Assembly: GCA_905202255.1 (NCBI GenBank)
Contig: CAJKRH010000064.1
Location: 1 to 8,525 of the forward strand
DNA from: an uncultured Ruminococcus sp.
Lineage (GTDB): Bacteria; Bacillota; Clostridia; Oscillospirales; CAG-272
Reading direction: 5' to 3'
Length of the DNA: 8,525 nucleotides
Made by a program: the position numbers and the translations under genes. Below are positions 1 to 5,593 of the stretch, piece by piece. The notes under the pieces were generated by a model. The model made no database searches, had not been told where the DNA came from, and worked only from the letters and a program-made list of their open reading frames with translations. Numbering within the stretch: position 1 is the first letter of the stretch; every line of letters begins with the position of its first letter.

Positions 1-2
1 AC

Positions 3-146
3 ACTTCCCCGACCGTCCGGCAATTGCTGAACCACGGCTACAGGTTCGAAACGCTTAAGCGCCGACTCGGATTTGCTGCTGTGCGATGTCAGGCTATGGT
101 GAACCTCGCGGTTGATATTATGGTGCGGGTCTGGGCGCGAACATAG
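3..146 (+). CDS. Possible 3' end of a gene cut by the window edge
   Basis: An open frame enters from the left edge and runs 47 codons to TAG at 144-146. Its last residues (QAMVNLAVDIMVRVWART) read as a basic stretch followed by a hydrophobic helix. This weakly recalls the C-terminal end of some DDE transposases of the IS1182/IS5 type, but the resemblance is only impressionistic. The other two plus frames stop within the first 60 bases. No ribosome binding site or start is visible because the beginning would lie outside the window. It could equally be a chance open frame in non-coding DNA. If it is a transposase tail, it would fit the mobile-looking DNA immediately downstream. I do not recognise the protein firmly. 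Confidence 0.25.
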   Translation, partial: TSPTVRQLLNHGYRFETLKRRLGFAAVRCQAMVNLAVDIMVRVWART

Positions 147-182
147 TGAGATAGGGGTTATTTTGATAATACATATATGATA

Positions 183-394
183 ACACCTCATCCGCCGCGG
201 TAAACCGCGCCACCTTCTCCCACTGGAGAAGGCTTGCCAAAACCATCAGCACAGACTGCTACACTATTTTGCGCTGTGCCATTTGAGAAATGTTTATCTT
301 TTACGCGTGCCCCTTTTTGTTTTGAAAAAATTAGCATCTCGCCAGCCTTCTCCAGTGGGAGAAGGTGGCAGCCATAGGCTGACGGATGAGGTGT
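183..394. mobile_element. 212-bp MITE-like or REP-pair element with long terminal inverted repeats
   Basis: The left end (183-234) and right end (344-394) are inverted copies. They share 12 terminal bases, ACACCTCATCCG at 183-194 and its complement at 383-394. They also share a 26-base block at 209-234 and its complement at 344-369. That block contains its own hairpin, CCTTCTCC-CACT-GGAGAAGG (213-232). Between the 12- and 26-base blocks each arm has a small hairpin of different sequence: CGCGG-TAAA-CCGCG on the left, CAGCC-ATA/TAT-GGCTG on the right. The roughly 110-base centre has no credible gene. I see no clear target-site duplication. This could be a non-autonomous element moved by a transposase elsewhere, or two REP-type palindromes in inverted pairing. 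A short palindrome, CAATAA-CGC-TTATTG (395-409), abuts its right end. Confidence 0.7.
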
Positions 395-415
395 CAATAA
401 CGCTTATTGCTTTGT

Positions 416-757
416 CCCGTCATCGTACTTATTAGATTCACGCCCGCCGACCCATTATAGCGGGCGTGCAGGCAATGCGTGCACGAATCTGCTCGGCTTT
501 TTCGTGCGCTATGTTCGCACGCGTGGTATAGACGAAGCCATGGAGAGCGACAAAGTACCGATTTTTGCTTTAGCCCTTTGCCGCACATACTCGCCACGCA
601 CGGCTCGTGCGGCTAACTCGTGCACGCGGGAGGTGTTTTTTAAGAGGGAGGAAAGCCCTCTTAAATGACTTTTGCCGCGCTTTTTGTCACTAAAAAGCGC
701 GATAAATGAAAAGTTTCTTTGAGTATCTTCGCGGGCGAACAATGTTCGCCCCTACAA
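416..757 (+). repeat. Composite hairpin repeat, unit A
   Basis: This is the most complete copy of a repeat family also found at 3581-3897 and 8428-8525. In order it holds: a conserved hairpin CACGCCCGC/GCGGGCGTG (439-447/460-468); a 69-base core (460-528) differing from unit B at three positions; a less conserved spacer; and a 58-base block (574-631) matching unit B at 51 positions. Three more hairpins follow. The first is TTTAAGAGGG/CCCTCTTAAA (639-648/656-665). The second is CGCGCTTTTT-GTCACT-AAAAAGCGCG (676-701), followed by GATAAA. The third is the near-palindrome GGGCGAACA/TGTTCGCCC (733-751). Open frames across it shift between copies, so it is judged non-coding. It lies downstream of the rsmG terminator, beside the inverted-repeat element. 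Confidence 0.8.
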
Positions 758-780
758 GAAAAACCCACGTACAGCCAATA

Positions 781-831
781 GAAAAAATATAATAAAAAGA
801 AGTGAAATCCGTCATGGATTTCACTTCTTTT
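781..831 (-). terminator. Rho-independent terminator of mnmG-rsmG
   Basis: A 16-bp perfect stem, AAAAGAAGTGAAATCC (795-810) with GGATTTCACTTCTTTT (816-831), encloses a 5-base loop. It starts directly at the rsmG stop codon. Read on the minus strand, the hairpin is followed by an interrupted T tract (TTTTTATTATATTTTTT, 797-781), as expected for intrinsic termination of the mnmG-rsmG transcript. The A-rich opposite flank gives it some ability to act in the other direction. Confidence 0.9.
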
Positions 832-1563
832 TTACAGCGGCTTCTTCTTTATCTGTGCATTCGCCCTCGGATAAAGCATTGCCGTTTTCTCATTCTTTAT
901 AAAGATAAAATTTTCCCGCGTTGAAGTGCCGTTTTCCTCATGCAGAGTGATATTTTGTCTCTGTGCGAGCGAAATTCCGAGTTTTTCAACCGCATTTTGC
1001 GCCGTTTTCAACTCTTCTTCCGCGTTCTTGCCTTTCATCGCGATGAAACCCCCGCCTTTTTTAACAAACGGCACGCACCATTCAAGCAGAATATTCAGCG
1101 CCGCCACAGCTCTGGCGCAGACCACATCGTATTTTTCACGATATGCGCCGTCTCTTCCCAGCTCCTCGGCTCTTCCGGTTGCGGTTTTCACATTGGAAAG
1201 CCCGAGTTTCGCCGCCGTATCGGCGATATAAGCCGTCTTTTTCGCAGTCGCATCGAGCGCCGTCACGGTGATATCCGGGCGCACGATGGCAAAGGGAAGT
1301 GTCGGCATTCCGCCGCCGCTGCCCACATCGAGCACATTCGCGCCCGCAGGCAGAAGTTCCGCCGCAAAAAGGCAATCTATATAGTGCCGCGCGATGATTT
1401 CGCGCTCCTCCGTGATAGCCGTGATGTTCATTTTTTCGTTTGTTTCGCGCATGATTTGCGCAAGCGAAAAGAACTTTTCCATCACCTCTTCCGAGGTATA
1501 TCCGTCAAGTCCGTTCTCTACGAACATTTGTTTGTATGTGCTGAAAAACTCACTCTTTTCCAT
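832..1563 (-). CDS. rsmG: 16S rRNA (guanine-527 N7)-methyltransferase RsmG (GidB)
   Basis: RsmG uses S-adenosylmethionine to methylate N7 of G527 in the 530 loop of 16S rRNA in the cytoplasm. In other bacteria its loss gives low-level streptomycin resistance. The 243-residue product has the usual family length and landmarks: NITAI at 46-50, RHYIDCL at 59-65 (family RHxxDSL), and the SAM-binding loop VLDVGSGGGMPTLPFAI at 77-93. The acidic residue D104 ends strand 2, RAVA lies at 151-154, and the basic tail YPRANAQIKKKPL at 231-243 is typical. The chosen ATG has GGAGGAG seven bases upstream; a start six codons earlier (1581) lacks such a site. It overlaps the end of mnmG by 14 bases, so the two are probably translationally coupled. 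The SAM loop is slightly unusual (GGGMPT where many members have GAGFPG). Confidence 0.95.
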   Translation of the reverse strand: MEKSEFFSTYKQMFVENGLDGYTSEEVMEKFFSLAQIMRETNEKMNITAITEEREIIARHYIDCLFAAELLPAGANVLDVGSGGGMPTLPFAIVRPDITVTALDATAKKTAYIADTAAKLGLSNVKTATGRAEELGRDGAYREKYDVVCARAVAALNILLEWCVPFVKKGGGFIAMKGKNAEEELKTAQNAVEKLGISLAQRQNITLHEENGTSTRENFIFIKNEKTAMLYPRANAQIKKKPL

Positions 1564-3481
1564 CGTCGGTCTCCTCCGCATGCCCGCCTTTTTCGCGGTT
1601 CACGATATCGAGATAGATAAGCAAAACCGAAATATCCGCAGGCGAAATTCCGCTTATCCGGCTCGCCGCACCTATGCTGTGCGGGCGGAATTTTGTGAGC
1701 TTCTGCGCCGCCTCAAGCGATATTCCGCGAATGGCAGAATAATCGATTTCTTCAGGCAGGATGCGCTTTTCCAGCTTTTCGAAGCGCGCCGCTTCGGCAA
1801 GTTGCTTCTTTATATATCCCTCGTATTTTATGTCCGTTTCGAGTGTCAGCGCCTCCGCTCTCGTGAGGTGCGGGTCGCTCTCCGCGTCCATGAGCGAGAG
1901 CACCGTCGCATATGTCACGCTCGGGCGACGGAGAAGTTCATCCGCGCGAACACCTGTTTCTATTTTCGGCTCGCCGAGCGATTCCAGAAGTGAATTTACC
2001 CTCTCATTCGGCGGGAAAACGGTAGCATGCATGCGCGCCTTTTCCGCGCCGATGCGCTCCTGTTTTGCGAGAAAACGCGCATATCTTTCATCGCTGACAA
2101 GCCCCGCCTCATGCCCCGATTTCGTCAGGCGTACATCTGCATTATCCTGCCGCAGAAGCAGACGATATTCCGAGCGAGAGGTCATCATTCTGTATGGTTC
2201 ATTTGTGCCTTTTGTAACCAAATCATCAATAAGTGTACCGATATATGAGCTGTTACGCGTCAGTATCAGTTGTTTTTTGCCTTGCAATTTGAGTGCAGCA
2301 TTCATGCCGGCGATAAGTCCCTGCGCCGCCGCCTCCTCATAACCCGAGGTGCCGTTGAACTGTCCCGCGCCGTAAAGATTCGGGATTTTCTTAAACTCCA
2401 GCGCGGCGGAAAGCTGTGTCGGATCGGAGCAATCGTATTCTATCGCGTAGGCGTTGCGCATGGTGACAGCATGCTCAAAACCGACCATGCTATGGAGCAT
2501 TTCGAGCTGAACATCCGCCGGCATAGATGACGAAAACCCTTGCAGATACAGCTCATTTGAGCCATAACCCGTCGGTTCGAGGAAAAGCTGATGCCTTATC
2601 TTATCGGGAAAGCGGACAACCTTATCCTCAATACTCGGGCAGTATCGCGGACCTATACCTTTTATCTCGCCGGAATATAACGGTGAGCGGTGAATATTGC
2701 TTCTGATAATATCATGAGTTTTTTCGTTTGTATATGCGACATAGCAGGGAAGCTTCGGTCGTGCATATAAATCAGATACATTAGTATCGGCGCTGTACGG
2801 GGTAGGAATTTCCTCGCCGTCCTGTCTCTCAAGCACGGAAAGGTCAACGGTTCGCGCATCGATTCTCGGCGGAGTACCTGTTTTGAATCGCATTATTCTT
2901 ATGCCGAGCGCGCGCAGACTCTCTGTCAGGTGCGTTGCCGCGTGCATCCCGTCGGGACCCGAGCTTTGGCGAAAATCGCCGATTATCACGCGGGAATCGA
3001 GATATGTACCCGAGGAAATGACCGTCGCGCGGGCTTTATACACGCCGCCGACCGCCGTCACGAGGTCAAAACCCTCGCCATCGCGGCGGATTTCACAGAT
3101 TTCGGCTTGGATAAGGCGCAGATTTTCGGTATGCTCTATCGTTTTTTTCATGATGTCCTGATAGAGGCGGCGGTCTGCCTGAATGCGTTTGGACTGAACC
3201 GCCGCGCCCTTGCTGGAATTGAGGATGCGATCCTGAAGCATAACCTTGTCCGCGGCTCTGCCCATTTCGCCGCCGAGCGCGTCAATCTCAAAAACGAGTT
3301 GACCTTTGCCCGTGCCGCCTATCGATGGGTTGCACGGCATATTGCCCACGGCATCGAGTGAAATTGTGAAAAGCAGAGTGCGGCAGCCGAGTCTGGCGGC
3401 GGCGAGTGCGGCTTCTATGCCGGCATGACCCGCGCCGATAACGGCTATATCTGCATCTGAAACAAAAAACTCCTGTATCAT
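1550..3481 (-). CDS. mnmG: tRNA uridine-34 5-carboxymethylaminomethyl synthesis enzyme MnmG (GidA)
   Basis: MnmG is an FAD enzyme that works with MnmE, methylenetetrahydrofolate and glycine or ammonium to install the cmnm5/nm5 group on wobble uridine 34 of tRNAs. The 643-residue product is full length. It has the dinucleotide-binding GAGHAG at 16-21, MRFKTGTPPRID at 197-208, and the family signature GPRYCPSIEDKVVR at 277-290. The second signature begins AGQFNGTSGYEE at 372-383. Two cysteines expected in the family are present (C246 in KLPCYVAYTN, C281 in YCPS). The C-terminal MnmE/tRNA-binding helical domain includes RRPSVTYATVL (518-528) and GISLEAAQKLTKFRP (586-600). The start has AAAAGGA eight bases upstream. 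The same frame stays open 125 codons further upstream, but only through repeat unit B, so the longer version is rejected. It leads an operon with rsmG; mnmE is not adjacent. Confidence 0.97.
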   Translation of the reverse strand: MIQEFFVSDADIAVIGAGHAGIEAALAAARLGCRTLLFTISLDAVGNMPCNPSIGGTGKGQLVFEIDALGGEMGRAADKVMLQDRILNSSKGAAVQSKRIQADRRLYQDIMKKTIEHTENLRLIQAEICEIRRDGEGFDLVTAVGGVYKARATVISSGTYLDSRVIIGDFRQSSGPDGMHAATHLTESLRALGIRIMRFKTGTPPRIDARTVDLSVLERQDGEEIPTPYSADTNVSDLYARPKLPCYVAYTNEKTHDIIRSNIHRSPLYSGEIKGIGPRYCPSIEDKVVRFPDKIRHQLFLEPTGYGSNELYLQGFSSSMPADVQLEMLHSMVGFEHAVTMRNAYAIEYDCSDPTQLSAALEFKKIPNLYGAGQFNGTSGYEEAAAQGLIAGMNAALKLQGKKQLILTRNSSYIGTLIDDLVTKGTNEPYRMMTSRSEYRLLLRQDNADVRLTKSGHEAGLVSDERYARFLAKQERIGAEKARMHATVFPPNERVNSLLESLGEPKIETGVRADELLRRPSVTYATVLSLMDAESDPHLTRAEALTLETDIKYEGYIKKQLAEAARFEKLEKRILPEEIDYSAIRGISLEAAQKLTKFRPHSIGAASRISGISPADISVLLIYLDIVNREKGGHAEETDDGKE

Positions 3482-3580
3482 TGTTTGTGTCCTTTTGTTG
3501 TGTTTATATATGCGAATAAATTTGCGTGGCGTAGCGGGATGGGGGATGGGAATCAGGGAAAAACAAAGCATATCTCCATG

Positions 3581-3897
3581 CCCCGTCAGCGCACTTGCTT
3601 CACCCACGCCCGCGCCACCCATTATCCAGCGGGCGTGCAGACAATGCGTGCACGAATCTGCTCGGCTTTTTCGTGTGATATGTTCGCACGCGTGGTAGTA
3701 TGAGATTGCGGAGAGCGGCAAAACCGCCGACTTTCGCCCTGCCCCTTGCCGCACGCACTCGCCACGCATGGCTCGCGCGACTAACTCGTGCACGCAGGAA
3801 GAGCTCTCAAAGAGAGGGGAACGCTCTCTTTGCTGACTTTTGGTACTTTTGGTCATGCAAAAGTACGATAAAGAAAAAAGTTACTTTTGCTACTCCG
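3581..3897 (+). repeat. Composite hairpin repeat, unit B
   Basis: This second copy of the family has the same orientation as unit A. It begins at CCCGTCAGCGCAC and holds the conserved hairpin CACGCCCGC/GCGGGCGTG (3605-3613/3629-3637, 15-base loop). The 69-base core (3629-3697) and the 58-base block (3742-3799) follow. Then come a hairpin CAAAGAGAG/CTCTCTTTG (3808-3816/3824-3832) and the hairpin GTACTTTTG-GTCATG-CAAAAGTAC (3843-3866), followed by GATAAA. The last two occupy the same positions as hairpins in unit A but have different stems. The unit fills most of the divergent region between mnmG and the plus-strand operon. It could therefore lie in the leader of one or both, although no convincing promoter was identified inside it. 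Bases 3482-3580 hold only the mnmG leader and its ribosome binding site. Confidence 0.8.
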
Positions 3898-3969
3898 TCT
3901 TGGCGACGCCGTTCAGAGGTGGCTACGCCACCCTGAACTCTACTCTTCGTCATGCAAAAGTACGATAAA
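3852..3969 (+). repeat. 21-bp direct repeat 97 bp apart, flanking a long hairpin
   Basis: An identical 21-base sequence beginning GTCATGCAAAAGTACG and ending GATAAA occurs at 3852-3872 and at 3949-3969. The surrounding bases (GAAAA, AGT.ACT) also match. The first copy includes the loop and right arm of the unit B hairpin. The second lacks the matching left arm and ends just upstream of the leader of the gene starting at 4028. Between them is a 12-bp hairpin GTTCAG-a-GGTGGC/GCCACC-CTGAAC (3911-3938) with one bulged A and loop TAC. The arrangement suggests a tandem duplication, or insertion of a palindromic module with duplication of its flank. Confidence 0.75.
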
Positions 3970-4027
3970 AGAAAAGTCACTCTATAAAAAGATAAAAAAA
4001 CAAAAATCCCGAAAGGAAGAAGAAACC

Positions 4028-5593
4028 ATGGAAAAGAAAACAGCCGTTATCATCGGCGCGGGTCCCGCGGGACTGACAGCCGCCTACAAGCTTCTCACAG
4101 AGACTGATATCAAGCCGATAATCCTTGAGGAGAGCGAATTTATCGGCGGCATTTCGCGCACCGCGCAGTACGGCGGCAACCGCATGGATATCGGCGGACA
4201 CCGCTTCTTCACAAAGATAGATGAGGTAAACGAGCTCTGGGAGCATTTCATGCCGATGCAGGGCGCGCCCTCAAAGGATGATATCCTGCTCGGAAACGAA
4301 AAGGCGCTAGCCGAGGGCGGATCCGACCCCGAAAAGACAGACAAGGTCATGCTCCGCCGCCGCAGAGTTTCCCGCATATATTACCTGCATAAATTTTTCG
4401 ATTATCCCATCTCCATGAAGGCGGAAACCTTCAAAAACATGGGCTTCGGCAGGACAATGAAGGCGGGCTTCGGCTATGTATGGTCAAGCATTTTCAAAAA
4501 GAAAGAGGATTCGCTCCGCAATTTCTATATCAATCGCTTCGGCAAGCCGCTCTATGAGATGTTTTTTGAGGATTATACGGAAAAGCTCTGGGGCGTCAAT
4601 CCCTCGGAAATCCCTGCCGACTGGGGCGCACAGCGCGTAAAAGGGCTTTCGCTCATGAAAGCGGTATGGTCTGCGCTTGCCAAGCCTTTCAAGAAGAAAG
4701 ACGGCAAGGTGGAAACCTCGCTCATAGAAGAATTTTCCTATCCGAAAAAGGGTCCCGGTCAGCTCTATGAAGAAATGGCAGATGAAATCCGTGCGCTCGG
4801 CGGCGAAATAATTCTTAATTCCCGCGTTATGAAGATTGATACCGACGGGCATGATATAAAGAGCGTCACAGCCATGGAAAAGGACGGCGAAAAGACCTAT
4901 ACGGGCGATGTTTTCTTCTCCACAATGCCGATAAAGGATCTTGTCTCCGGCATGGGAAGCGTTGTTCCCGAGGATGTACGCGATATCGCGCTGAACCTGC
5001 CTTATCGCGATTTTATGACAGTCGGACTTCTCGTAAACAAGCTGAAGATAAAGAACAAGACAAAATTCAAAACAGTCGGCGATATCGTTCCCGACTGCTG
5101 GATATATATTCAGGAGCGCGAGGTCAAGCTCGGCAGACTCCAGATTTTCAACAACTGGTCGCCGTATATGGTTGAGGATTTTGAAAACACCGTTTGGATA
5201 GGGCTTGAATACTTCTGCAACGAGGGCGACGAATACTGGAATATGAACGACGGCGATTTTATTGCCTTTGCCACGGACGAGCTTGCGAAAATAGGCGTCA
5301 TCGACAAAGCAGATGTGCTGGACAGCGTGCGCATCCGCGTGAAAAAAGCTTATCCCGCATATTTCGGCTCATACAATCATTTTAGTCAGGTGCGCGAATA
5401 TCTCGACGGCATAGAAAATCTCTGGTGCCTCGGCAGAAACGGTCAGCACCGCTACAACAATATGGACCACTCCATCATGACGGCGATAGAAGCCGTTCGT
5501 GCCGTTGCCGCAGGTAAAACCTCCAAGGCGGATGTCTGGGGCGTGAATACGGAAAAAGAATATCACGAGGAGAAGGCTGAAAATGGAAAATGA
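4028..5593 (+). CDS. FAD-dependent oxidoreductase, UDP-galactopyranose mutase / protoporphyrinogen oxidase-like
   Basis: This is a 521-residue flavoprotein of the large amine oxidase/HemY/UDP-galactopyranose mutase-like superfamily (COG1232 type). The N-terminal FAD-binding site is clear: AVIIGAGPAGL at 6-16, acidic residue E34 at the end of strand 2, and GG at 40-41. The motif DIGGHRFFTK at 54-63 is typical of a subgroup found beside glycosyltransferase genes. FEDYTEKLWGV (180-190) lies in the middle, and the C-terminal FAD loop is LGRNGQHRYNNMDHS (468-482). The last resembles the GR...YxxMD end of UDP-galactopyranose mutase. Reaction and substrate cannot be read from the sequence. A sugar-nucleotide or lipid-linked sugar is a guess from the next gene. 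There is no signal peptide, so it is probably cytoplasmic. AAAGGAAG lies about ten bases before the ATG. It heads a three-gene operon and overlaps the next gene by 11 bases. Confidence 0.85.
   Translation: MEKKTAVIIGAGPAGLTAAYKLLTETDIKPIILEESEFIGGISRTAQYGGNRMDIGGHRFFTKIDEVNELWEHFMPMQGAPSKDDILLGNEKALAEGGSDPEKTDKVMLRRRRVSRIYYLHKFFDYPISMKAETFKNMGFGRTMKAGFGYVWSSIFKKKEDSLRNFYINRFGKPLYEMFFEDYTEKLWGVNPSEIPADWGAQRVKGLSLMKAVWSALAKPFKKKDGKVETSLIEEFSYPKKGPGQLYEEMADEIRALGGEIILNSRVMKIDTDGHDIKSVTAMEKDGEKTYTGDVFFSTMPIKDLVSGMGSVVPEDVRDIALNLPYRDFMTVGLLVNKLKIKNKTKFKTVGDIVPDCWIYIQEREVKLGRLQIFNNWSPYMVEDFENTVWIGLEYFCNEGDEYWNMNDGDFIAFATDELAKIGVIDKADVLDSVRIRVKKAYPAYFGSYNHFSQVREYLDGIENLWCLGRNGQHRYNNMDHSIMTAIEAVRAVAAGKTSKADVWGVNTEKEYHEEKAENGK

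Noticed and set aside
52..61. Perfect palindrome CGCTTAAGCG
   Set aside because: Ten bases is too short to be meaningful without other copies or context.
394..597. Small Cys/His-rich protein on the minus strand through repeat unit A
   Set aside because: The reading frame joining the conserved blocks differs between units A and B, base changes are not synonymous, and no ribosome binding site is evident. It is a by-product of the repeat.
416..757. CRISPR array or tRNA gene within the repeat regions
   Set aside because: Repeats are not regularly spaced short units with unique spacers, and no cloverleaf with a TTCRA arm and CCA end was found.
940..1620. Long plus-strand frame opposite rsmG
   Set aside because: It is an antisense shadow of rsmG and the mnmG end, with arginine-rich composition and no start signal or family motif.
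3503..3533. mnmG promoter with TATATA on the minus strand near 3505-3510
   Set aside because: The expected -35 position reads TACGCC, too far from consensus to call.
3482..3856. 768-residue version of MnmG with an extra N-terminal domain
   Set aside because: The extension is translated repeat sequence. The 643-residue form matches the family length and has a good ribosome binding site.
3960..3988. Promoter for the flavoprotein operon with TATAAA at 3983-3988
   Set aside because: No acceptable -35 hexamer lies 16-18 bases upstream, and the region is generally A/T-rich.
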